From: a bacterium
Lineage (GTDB): Bacteria; Krumholzibacteriota; Krumholzibacteriia; LZORAL124-64-63
Reading direction: 5' to 3'
NCBI GenBank assembly: GCA_030591105.1
Contig: JAUVBS010000173.1
Coordinates: 1 to 5,356 of the forward strand
Length of the DNA stretch: 5,356 nucleotides
The notes beneath the pieces are model-generated. The model had not been told where the DNA came from. It ran no database searches and was given only the letters and a program-made list of their open reading frames with translations. Below, in pieces: positions 1 through 5,356 of this stretch (position 1 is its first letter; each line of letters starts with the position of its first letter). Position numbers and translations under genes: made by a program.

Positions 1-2767
1 CGATGGCCAGCCGCCGCGTCCGGGCCTCGGTCAGGGGCACCAGCTTGGTCGCCGCCCGGCGCTCACCGCGCTGTTCGCGTACCGCGGCATATTTCTGCCG
101 GGCCGCTTGCACCGTGGTCTGCCGCGCATCGCGGTCGATGAGCGAGGTGACCTCCGGCGCAGCTCGTGAGGCATCCATCACGTGGATCACCCCGTGCTCG
201 TAATGCGGGTCGATCTTCACCGCGGTGTGGACGAGGCTCGTCGTCGCCCCGCCGATCAACAGCGGCAATTCGCACCCCTCCCTCTGCAGCAGGTCGGCCA
301 CCTGCACCATCTCGTCCAGAGACGGTGTGATCAGACCGCTCAGTCCGATCACGTCCACGTCCTCGGCGCGGGCCGCGGCGAGGATCCGCTCGGCCGGCAC
401 CATCACCCCCAGATCGATGATCTCGTAGTTGTTACAACCGAGCACCACACCGACGATGTTCTTGCCGATGTCATGCACGTCGCCTTTGACCGTAGCGAGC
501 AGAATCTTGCCCCGCGCTCCGCCGCGATCGGCGGTCTGTTGCGCGCGCAAATACGGCTCGAGTACCGTGACCGCCTGCTTCATCACCCGGGCGCTGCGGA
601 TCACTTGCGGCAGGAACATCTTTCCAGCGCCGAACAGATCGCCGACCTCGCTCATCCCCGCCATCAGCGGCCCCTCGATCACCCGGATCGCTTCGTCCAG
701 CTCGGCCAGAGCCGCAAGGGTATCTTCTTCGATATAGTCCCCCACGCCGTGAATCAGGGCGTGCCCGATCCGCTCGGCAACCGGTGCCTCACGCCAGGCG
801 AGGTCCTCGAGCTCCTCGCGTTTGAGACCCTTGGTGCGCTGGGCGATGGCCAGCAGCCGGTCGGTGGCGGTGTTTTCGCCGGCGAGATCTTCGCGGGCGA
901 GGATCACGTCCTCCGCCGCCGCCCGTAGCTCCGGCTCGATCTCGTCGTAGACCGCGAGCTGTCCCGCGTTGACGATGCCCAGATCCATCCCGGCGGCGAT
1001 GGCGTGGTAGAGGAACACCGAGTGCATCGCCTCGCGCACGGTGTCGTTGCCACGAAAACTGAACGAGAGATTACTCACGCCACCGGAGACCAGAGCACCG
1101 GGTAAGGTCTGCTTGATGGTACGGCACGCCTCGATGTAGGCGACGGCGTACCGGTCGTGCTCGTCGATACCGGTGGCCACCGCAAAGACGTTCGGATCGA
1201 AGACGATGTCCTCGGGCGGGAAACCGACCTCTTCGGTCAAGATGCGGTACGCCCGTGTGCAGACGGCGACCTTGCGTTCGTAGCTGTCGGCCTGACCATC
1301 TTCGTCGAACGCCATGACGATGACCGCCGCCCCGTAACGCTGGATCAGTTCCGCCTGGCGCCGAAATTCGGCTTCGCCCTCCTTCAAGCTGATCGAGTTG
1401 ACGATCCCCTTGCCCTGGATCCGCTTGAGCCCCGCCTCGATGACCGACCACCGGCTCGAATCGATCATGACCGGTACCCGGGCGATGGCCGGATCGGAGG
1501 CGACGACATTCAAAAAGGTGACCATGCTACTCTCGGCGTCGAGCATCGCATCGTCCATGTTCACGTCGATGATCTGGGCGCCGCCGCGCACCTGCTGCCG
1601 CGCCACCGTGAGCGCATCTTCGTATTTCTCGTCGCGGATCAACCGCGCGAATTTCTTGCTGCCGGCGACGTTGGTCCGCTCGCCGATGTTCACGAACAGC
1701 GAATCGGGACGGATCTTCAGCGGTTCGAGTCCGCTCAGCTGGGTCGTCTGGGTCGGCGGCGGCGGAACCCGGCGGGGCGGTAGTCCGGCGACCGCCTCGG
1801 CGATGGCCGCGATGTGCGCCGGCGTCGTCCCACAACAGCCGCCGACAACGTTGACCAGACCGTCGGCCGCAAACCCGCGCAGGATCTCGGCCATGCGCTC
1901 GGGCGTTTCGTCGTACTCGCCCAGCTCGTTGGGCAAACCGGCGTTGGGGTGGGCGGAGACGAAGGTATCGGCCCGCCGCGCCAGCTCCGCCAGGTGCGGG
2001 CGCAGTTGTTCTGCACCAAGGGCGCAGTTCAGTCCGACACAGAACGGCCGTGCGTGGCGCACCGAGATCCAGAACGCCTCGGTGGTCTGGCCGCTGAGCG
2101 TACGTCCGCTGGCGTCGGTGATGGTACCGGAGATCCAGACCGGCCAGCGCCGGCCACGCCGTTCGAAAAGATCGGCGATGGCGAACAGCGCCGCCTTGGC
2201 GTTCAGGGTGTCGAAAACCGTCTCGACCAGCAGGAGGTCGACCCCTCCGTCGAGCAGTGCGGCCGCCTGCTCGCCGTAAGCGGCGGCTAGCTCGTCGAAG
2301 GTGATGTTGCGTAGCCCAGGATCGCCGACGTCGGGCGAGAGCGACGCGGTGCGGTTGGTCGGCGGCAGGCTACCGGCGACGAAACGTGGTCTATCGGGAT
2401 CGCGGCGGTTGAACTCGTCGACCGCCCCGCGCGCCAGTTCGGCCGCAGCGCGGTTGATCTCACCGACCAGGTCGCCGGTGCCGTACTCGCGCTGGGAGAT
2501 CACCGTGCCGTTGAAGGTGTTGGTCGTGACGATGTCCGCACCGGCGGCGAGATAGCCGCGGTGGATCTCACCGATGACGTCGGGCTGGGTCAGGCAGAGC
2601 AGATCGTTGTTGCCGGCCAGATCGTGGGCGTGGTCGGCGAAACGGGCGCCGCGGAACTCCTGCTCGCCGAGCCGGTACGACTGGATCATGGTTCCCATGG
2701 CACCGTCGAGGATCACGATTCTCCGCTGCATGATCTCACGCAGGACGCTCGCGGTGGTCTGGGACAT
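1..2767 (-). CDS. metH: Cobalamin-dependent methionine synthase MetH (partial, C-terminus beyond left edge)
   Basis: 5-methyltetrahydrofolate:homocysteine methyltransferase, cytoplasmic, catalysing the last step of methionine synthesis with methylcobalamin as intermediate. The window holds 922 codons with no stop. Homocysteine barrel, residues ~13-340: DGAMGTMIQ at 21-29 and the zinc ligands Cys248 (GLNCALG) and Cys311/Cys312 (GGCCGTTP), equivalent to E. coli 247, 310 and 311. Folate barrel, ~357-640: [16 protein letters not shown] from residue 358, then [12 protein letters not shown] and [10 protein letters not shown]. Cap domain: [19 protein letters not shown] around Met717. Cobalamin domain: DVHDIGKN, giving Asp763 and axial-ligand His765 (E. 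coli Asp757/His759), then GLSGLITPS with Ser810 and Ser816 (E. coli Ser804/Ser810). The frame leaves the window in TRRLAI, just where the AdoMet-binding reactivation domain begins, so about 300 residues are missing. ATG at 2767 is preferred over the in-frame ATG at 2731 because only it has a Shine-Dalgarno sequence. All visible catalytic residues are intact. Identification is very secure. Confidence 0.98.
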   Translation of the reverse strand, partial: MSQTTASVLREIMQRRIVILDGAMGTMIQSYRLGEQEFRGARFADHAHDLAGNNDLLCLTQPDVIGEIHRGYLAAGADIVTTNTFNGTVISQREYGTGDLVGEINRAAAELARGAVDEFNRRDPDRPRFVAGSLPPTNRTASLSPDVGDPGLRNITFDELAAAYGEQAAALLDGGVDLLLVETVFDTLNAKAALFAIADLFERRGRRWPVWISGTITDASGRTLSGQTTEAFWISVRHARPFCVGLNCALGAEQLRPHLAELARRADTFVSAHPNAGLPNELGEYDETPERMAEILRGFAADGLVNVVGGCCGTTPAHIAAIAEAVAGLPPRRVPPPPTQTTQLSGLEPLKIRPDSLFVNIGERTNVAGSKKFARLIRDEKYEDALTVARQQVRGGAQIIDVNMDDAMLDAESSMVTFLNVVASDPAIARVPVMIDSSRWSVIEAGLKRIQGKGIVNSISLKEGEAEFRRQAELIQRYGAAVIVMAFDEDGQADSYERKVAVCTRAYRILTEEVGFPPEDIVFDPNVFAVATGIDEHDRYAVAYIEACRTIKQTLPGALVSGGVSNLSFSFRGNDTVREAMHSVFLYHAIAAGMDLGIVNAGQLAVYDEIEPELRAAAEDVILAREDLAGENTATDRLLAIAQRTKGLKREELEDLAWREAPVAERIGHALIHGVGDYIEEDTLAALAELDEAIRVIEGPLMAGMSEVGDLFGAGKMFLPQVIRSARVMKQAVTVLEPYLRAQQTADRGGARGKILLATVKGDVHDIGKNIVGVVLGCNNYEIIDLGVMVPAERILAAARAEDVDVIGLSGLITPSLDEMVQVADLLQREGCELPLLIGGATTSLVHTAVKIDPHYEHGVIHVMDASRAAPEVTSLIDRDARQTTVQAARQKYAAVREQRGERRAATKLVPLTEARTRRLAI

Positions 2768-2772
2768 ACCGA

Positions 2773-2778
2773 CACCTC
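2773..2778 (-). promoter_or_regulatory. Ribosome binding site of metH
   Basis: GAGGTG on the minus strand lies five bases before the ATG at 2767. It decides the metH start, because the alternative in-frame ATG at 2731 (Met13) has no purine-rich motif at a suitable distance. Confidence 0.75.
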
Positions 2779-2860
2779 GTTAGCGCGGCCGCCGCCAATT
2801 CGGATCACGCACGAATACTCCGGGCCAGGAGGTGCGTCGGTCCGATCCGTTCAGGAACAA

Positions 2861-2882
2861 GACGCGCTGTCGGCAGCGCGTC
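2861..2882 (-). terminator. Perfect 9-bp hairpin, candidate terminator or metH attenuator
   Basis: On the minus strand the arms GACGCGCTG and CAGCGCGTC pair perfectly around a four-base CCGA loop and are followed by TTGTTCC. The GC-rich stem and the short T-rich run fit a weak intrinsic terminator. It lies about 120 bases after the stop of the small secreted-protein gene and about 94 bases before the metH start, so it could end the upstream transcript or act in the metH leader. The T run is broken, so termination activity is uncertain; the inverted repeat itself is certain. Confidence 0.4.
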
Positions 2883-2967
2883 GATCTCCCGGAAAAGATA
2901 GCACCGACCGGCGGTCAGAGCTTGCGGGTTGATGTCCGCGGATGCTCCGTACCGACGGTCGGCGCTG

Positions 2968-2980
2968 GAGGCTACGCCTC
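2968..2980 (-). repeat. Small hairpin after the secreted-protein gene
   Basis: GAGGC and GCCTC pair around a three-base loop (GTA on the minus strand), 23 bases after the TAG stop at 3003-3005. No T run follows, so it is not a classical intrinsic terminator. It could simply protect the mRNA 3' end, or be chance in GC-rich DNA. Confidence 0.3.
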
Positions 2981-3002
2981 GTGTCGCTGATGTGCGAGAT
3001 CT

Positions 3003-3401
3003 CTAGCGGATGAGTTTCCAGTGTCCGCCGACCCAGTGTCGCACCCGGTACGGCTTCTTGATCCAGTGGCCGGGTACCCAGACGTAGCGGCCAGGTCCGG
3101 GACGGAGCGGCCGCCCGGCTAGTCGCATGCCGGACATCCGCACGACCTTCACCGCGTGCCGGCCGCACACGGCCGGCGCAACAACGGCCGACCGGATAGG
3201 TACCGATCGGAACACGACCGGTCGCGGCATCGGTTTGACGACCATCTTGACCGGCCGGGGCGCCAGCCTGATCACCACCGCGGCGTCCGATCGCACCGGC
3301 AGCGTCAGAAGTAAGGCGAACAGGATCACCGGCAGCAGGAAGCCGCCGCGCAGCAGACTGGCAGCAGTGGGTTTGTCGATGCTCATGATGTCGGTACTCA
3401 T
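3003..3401 (-). CDS. Small secreted, highly cationic WXXGXW-repeat protein of unknown function
   Basis: 132 residues. Residues ~1-40 look like a Sec signal peptide: a basic stretch with Arg18, a hydrophobic core GGFLLPVILFALLLTLPV (19-36), and likely cleavage after Ala40 or Ala41 (VRSDA-AVV). The mature part is rich in Arg, Lys, Val and Pro, with about 20 Lys/Arg in 92 residues and no Asp or Glu. The C-terminus carries two tryptophan repeats, YVWVPGHW (106-113) and RHWVGGHW (121-128), resembling the WXXGXW/YXWXPGHW repeats of small exported proteobacterial proteins, whose molecular role is unknown. There is a single Cys at 79. The ATG at 3401 is chosen because GAGGAG lies seven bases upstream; a second in-frame ATG at 3386 lacks such a motif. 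The frame is open further upstream, to an ATG at 3692, but that extension would bury the signal peptide. It is likely periplasmic or outer-membrane associated. Neighbours are a porin upstream and metH downstream, with gaps too large to prove an operon. Confidence 0.82.
   Translation of the reverse strand: MSTDIMSIDKPTAASLLRGGFLLPVILFALLLTLPVRSDAAVVIRLAPRPVKMVVKPMPRPVVFRSVPIRSAVVAPAVCGRHAVKVVRMSGMRLAGRPLRPGPGRYVWVPGHWIKKPYRVRHWVGGHWKLIR
3158..3177. repeat. GC-rich inverted repeat inside the small gene
   Basis: GCCGGCC and GGCCGGC form a perfect 7-bp inverted repeat around six bases (GCACAC on the plus strand), within the segment encoding Cys79-Gly-Arg-His of the cationic protein. It could fold in the mRNA but may only reflect GC-rich codon use. 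Confidence 0.3.
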
Positions 3402-3407
3402 GATGTC
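3372..3407 (-). repeat. 15-bp tandem duplication across the start codon
   Basis: On the minus strand the unit GACATCATGAG plus four bases occurs twice in tandem and a third copy begins with GAC. The two copies supply the ATGs at 3401 and 3386 and give the N-terminal peptide repeat DIMSTDIMSI. The first copy lies directly after the GAGGAG ribosome binding site, so the duplication created or displaced a start codon while keeping the frame. Confidence 0.7.
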
Positions 3408-3408
3408 A

Positions 3409-3414
3409 CTCCTC
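3409..3414 (-). promoter_or_regulatory. Ribosome binding site of the small secreted-protein gene
   Basis: GAGGAG on the minus strand, seven bases before the ATG at 3401. It supports that start over the upstream ATG at 3692 and the downstream ATG at 3386. Confidence 0.75.
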
Positions 3415-3699
3415 ACGATCGAAGTGCCTGGCAACCGTTTCTGCACCTTAGCCCCACGCATGTCCGGTGCCGCAACGGTGCGAGACGGCCGTGAATCTCC
3501 GTAACCTGCATTTATTGTGGATGTTATGGGTTTGGCCATCGCGGAGCTTCGCGAGCCGGCTGGTCCAGCAGCGGCGGCGAAACGTACCTCCAAGTACACC
3601 TTGACCGGCTTCGGGGACACGGTGACCGGCCGCGAGGACAGCGGCAAACCACGAGGACCGCCGAACGTGGCACCGACTGTTGGCGCCGGCATGACCGGG

Positions 3700-3711
3700 C
3701 CCCCCGGGGGG
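3700..3711. repeat. 12-bp palindrome C6G6
   Basis: Six C followed by six G on the plus strand, perfectly self-complementary with no loop base. It lies about 75 bases after the porin stop. It has no T run on either strand, so it is not a typical terminator. Such runs are also prone to sequencing error, so the exact lengths deserve caution. Confidence 0.5.
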
Positions 3712-3762
3712 TCCTCGCGAATGCTGAACCGCGGGTCTAAGAGATTGGGGAAGTACGGCTGA

Positions 3763-3785
3763 GTCCAGACGAGTCGGGGCTGGAC
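3763..3785 (-). repeat. Inverted repeat directly after the porin stop
   Basis: GTCCAG and CTGGAC form a perfect 6-bp inverted repeat with an 11-base spacer, starting two bases after the porin TAG. It could be a 3'-end stem of the porin mRNA. No T run follows on the minus strand, so intrinsic termination is not supported; Rho-dependent ending is possible. Confidence 0.35.
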
Positions 3786-3786
3786 A

Positions 3787-5356
3787 CTAGAAGCGGAAAA
3801 TTGTCGCTAGCTGGATCTGGTTGGCCCTACCGTACTGCTTATCCTTGTTGGTGCGGCGACCCCACAAATATTCGACGCCCAGGTCCAGGCGTGAGACCGG
3901 TGAGTAGATCAAGTTGATGTTCAACCGCACGGTTCTGTGGTACGCGCTGTCAGACTGAATCTCGAGGTTGTAGACATTCACGTAACCCGCGCAGAATGTG
4001 GAACGCAGGGTACCGTGCCAGTAGTGCTTGTATGCGGCGTAGGTCGCGAAGACCGGTAACGCCTGCATCGTATTGGTGGTCGAATCGTACACCGCGTCTT
4101 GCCCACCGACTGCCCGCAGGTCGGTGATGTAGTGCCCGATCGCCTGGCCGTAGGTGGCCTGGAACACGAAATTGTCCTTCTCTGCCCAGGGAGAAGGCAA
4201 ATTACCGCCGGCAGTGATACCGAAGCCGCCGACGCGGAGGTTCTCGTTGGGGTTGGCGTCGCTTTCGCCGATGATCTGGCGAGCCAGTATGCCGACCCGG
4301 GCGTGAAAATCGTGGAAATCGTCGAAATCGAAATAGGTCTTGACGATCAGGTCGGGGGCGAGGCTGACGCCCGCGGCGCCCGTGATTTCAGGGCTGGGAT
4401 TTTCGGCGCTGGCCGCCAGGTTCCAGCCGTTCTTCCAGATCCTGGTGTAGCGGATCTGGGTTTGCCGCAGCTGGATCTTGGCATTCAGACCCTCGAAGTC
4501 CAGCTCCTCCGGCACCGCATGTAGGTCGACCAGATTCGACCAGGTCTTGCCGACCAGCAGGGCGCCGTATTGCCCGTAAGCGTGGCGGAGGCGAAAGGTG
4601 TTACCGTCACCGGCGAAGTCTCCTTCGATGAACCCGCGCATGGCGCCGACACCCGTCGGCGTACGAAAGTCCAAGCTGAAACGGCTGGCACGCGCAGACA
4701 AGGTCATACGCGGACCTTTCCCTGCCTCTTCGGTACCGGCGATGGGGATGGCCGCGGTCAGAAAACGATCGTCCACCAGCAGCGCGTCCAGGTTGTAAAC
4801 CAAGTTCGTCTTAATCCGCCCGCTGATCTTCAGCGCGGCGTCGGTGCCAGGAATGGTGAACGAGCCGGGAAATTCTCCCGCCTCGACCACGTCGGTGGGG
4901 ACCTCCGGCAGTTCTTCGACCGAGGTCTCCAGCCGATCGAGCCTCTGCTGCCAGGCGGCGGTCACGGTGGAGTCCGGCATCTGATCCGTCAAAGCAAGCA
5001 ACCGGTTATTCAGTGACAAGACCAGATCGTTCAGTTCCTTGATCCTGTTGTCCTGGTCCTTTAACCGCTGGTCTTGTTCGGCGATCTGTTTCTGTTGCTT
5101 GGTGACCTGGGCGATCTGATCCTCGATCTGCTTCCGCTGCACCTCGAGCTGCTGCTGCTGAGCGAGCAGTTCGGTGGCCTGATCGTCCCCGGTCTTCTGA
5201 TACTCAGAAATCGACTGTTGCAGCGCGGTGTTCTGCTGCTCCAGTTGGGCCATCTGGGCCGTGAGGGCATCGAGTTTGTCCTGCTGGGAAGTGATTTTCT
5301 CGGCTTGTTGCTCGGTCTGCTGCTGAGCTTGCTCCGTTTGCTCCTGAGCGTGGGCG
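3787..5356 (-). CDS. DcaP-like outer-membrane porin with glutamine-rich N-terminal coiled coil (partial, 5' end beyond right edge)
   Basis: 522 codons are visible, ending in TAG at 3787-3789; the start lies off the right edge. The first visible residues, AHA-QEQTEQ, look like the end of a signal peptide with a signal peptidase I site, so the mature protein is probably nearly complete. About 150 residues of Gln/Glu/Leu-rich heptad-like sequence follow, a likely periplasmic trimeric coiled coil. From about 4863 leftwards comes the barrel: GSFTIPGTDAALKISGRIKT, RASRFSLDFRTPTGVGAMRG, FIEGDF, FRLRHAYGQYGALLVGKTWS, PEELDFEG, RQTQIRYTR and AENPSPE, all in the order seen in DcaP-family porins. The chain ends VEYLWGRRTNKDKQ...LATIFRF, with the terminal Phe recognised by the BAM complex. 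Family members studied in Acinetobacter form trimeric diffusion channels, some for dicarboxylates; the substrate here cannot be read. An internal ATG at 5253 is inside the coiled coil and is not the start. One Cys in the barrel (STFCAGY) is unusual for an outer-membrane protein. Confidence 0.9.
   Translation of the reverse strand, partial: AHAQEQTEQAQQQTEQQAEKITSQQDKLDALTAQMAQLEQQNTALQQSISEYQKTGDDQATELLAQQQQLEVQRKQIEDQIAQVTKQQKQIAEQDQRLKDQDNRIKELNDLVLSLNNRLLALTDQMPDSTVTAAWQQRLDRLETSVEELPEVPTDVVEAGEFPGSFTIPGTDAALKISGRIKTNLVYNLDALLVDDRFLTAAIPIAGTEEAGKGPRMTLSARASRFSLDFRTPTGVGAMRGFIEGDFAGDGNTFRLRHAYGQYGALLVGKTWSNLVDLHAVPEELDFEGLNAKIQLRQTQIRYTRIWKNGWNLAASAENPSPEITGAAGVSLAPDLIVKTYFDFDDFHDFHARVGILARQIIGESDANPNENLRVGGFGITAGGNLPSPWAEKDNFVFQATYGQAIGHYITDLRAVGGQDAVYDSTTNTMQALPVFATYAAYKHYWHGTLRSTFCAGYVNVYNLEIQSDSAYHRTVRLNINLIYSPVSRLDLGVEYLWGRRTNKDKQYGRANQIQLATIFRF
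4302..4337 (-). repeat. 9-bp near-tandem repeat inside the porin gene
   Basis: On the plus strand CGTGAAAAT, CGTGGAAAT and CGTCGAAAT follow one another at 4302, 4311 and 4320, then a decayed fourth unit begins CGAAAT. On the coding strand this gives the peptide repeat DFD-DFH-DFH. The nine-base period keeps the frame, so it is an in-frame microduplication in a strand or loop of the barrel. Confidence 0.7.

Larger units (their letters stand above)
2768..3002 (-). other. metH leader / intergenic region
   Basis: This stretch of 235 bases between the small secreted-protein gene and metH has no credible coding frame. Read on the minus strand it holds, in order: a small GAGGC-GTA-GCCTC hairpin (2968-2980), a short GACCG-C-CGGTC palindrome near 2905-2915, a perfect 9-bp hairpin (2861-2882), and the metH Shine-Dalgarno sequence (2773-2778). 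TATCTT at 2895-2900 could be a weak -10 element, but no good -35 hexamer lies 16-18 bases upstream, so I do not call a promoter. I looked for a cobalamin (B12) box and the SAH-riboswitch core, both known upstream of metH genes, and did not recognise either. Confidence 0.6.
3402..3786. other. Intergenic region between the porin and small-protein genes
   Basis: These 385 bases contain no gene I can support. From the porin side they hold a GTCCAG/CTGGAC inverted repeat just after the porin stop, a 12-bp C6G6 palindrome, and an AT-rich island at about 3508-3530 in otherwise GC-rich DNA. The island lies 110-130 bases upstream of the small gene's ATG and is the most plausible place for its promoter; TAACAT and CACAAT in it resemble -10 hexamers on the minus strand, but I see no matching -35. 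Open frames exist on both strands (minus from 3692, plus 3517-3762), but neither has a recognisable protein or Shine-Dalgarno sequence. Confidence 0.55.

Noticed and set aside
182..928. Long plus-strand open frame (248 codons)
   Set aside because: It lies entirely antisense to metH, whose reading frame is certain from catalytic motifs. The product is a His/Asp/Arg-rich composition typical of a shadow frame in GC-rich DNA.
1157..2290. Plus-strand open frames at 1157-1783, 1398-2279 and 1814-2290
   Set aside because: All overlap one another and are antisense to metH, with no recognisable domain or ribosome binding site.
2561..2932. Plus-strand open frame across the metH start and leader
   Set aside because: Mostly antisense to the conserved MetH N-terminus; the remainder covers the non-coding leader and has no family resemblance.
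2768..3002. Cobalamin, SAM or SAH riboswitch upstream of metH
   Set aside because: I could not find the B12-box sequence or the conserved SAH/SAM core; the one strong stem alone is not enough for a call. A covariance-model search would decide.
3402..3692. N-terminal extension of the small secreted protein to an ATG at 3692
   Set aside because: It would place 97 low-complexity residues before a clear signal peptide, while the ATG at 3401 has a good GAGGAG seven bases upstream.
3517..3762. Plus-strand open frame of 81 codons starting with GTG
   Set aside because: No Shine-Dalgarno sequence, no recognisable motif, opposite in direction to all neighbours, and it lies in a spacer with several structured repeats.
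4099..5016. Plus-strand open frames at 4099-4524 and 4570-5016
   Set aside because: Antisense to the conserved porin barrel and without any protein-family features.
3787..5253. Porin start at the ATG at 5253
   Set aside because: The frame continues upstream without a stop to the right edge, through more coiled coil to a signal-peptidase-like AHA-Q; the ATG is internal.

Overview
The window is GC-rich chromosomal DNA from a proteobacterium, most likely a gammaproteobacterium. I base this on the MetH sequence, whose catalytic residues sit within one to six positions of those in the Escherichia coli enzyme, and on a DcaP-type outer-membrane porin, a family typical of Gram-negative proteobacteria. 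I cannot name the genus. All three supported genes are on the minus strand, so the region is transcribed from right to left.

Right part (3787-5356): the 3' portion of a trimeric-porin-like gene, cut by the right edge at about the signal peptidase site. It encodes a glutamine-rich periplasmic coiled coil of about 150 residues followed by a beta-barrel ending in phenylalanine. A 385-base non-coding stretch (3402-3786) follows, with small inverted repeats and an AT-rich island.

Middle (3003-3401): a 132-residue secreted protein with a signal peptide, a very basic mature chain with no Asp or Glu at all, and two C-terminal tryptophan/Gly-His-Trp repeats of the WXXGXW type. Its function is unknown.

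Left part (1-2767): cobalamin-dependent methionine synthase (metH), 922 codons of an expected ~1,230. The homocysteine, folate, cap and cobalamin modules are complete; the AdoMet reactivation module is cut by the left edge. Its 235-base leader contains a perfect 9-bp hairpin followed by a short T-rich run, which could be a terminator for the small gene or an attenuator for metH. No known riboswitch could be recognised.

The gaps of 385 and 235 bases suggest separate transcription units rather than one operon. The porin and the small cationic protein are both envelope proteins and may be related in role, but this rests on adjacency only. Methionine synthesis has no evident link to them. Nothing resembling a phage, transposon, CRISPR array, tRNA or rRNA is visible.
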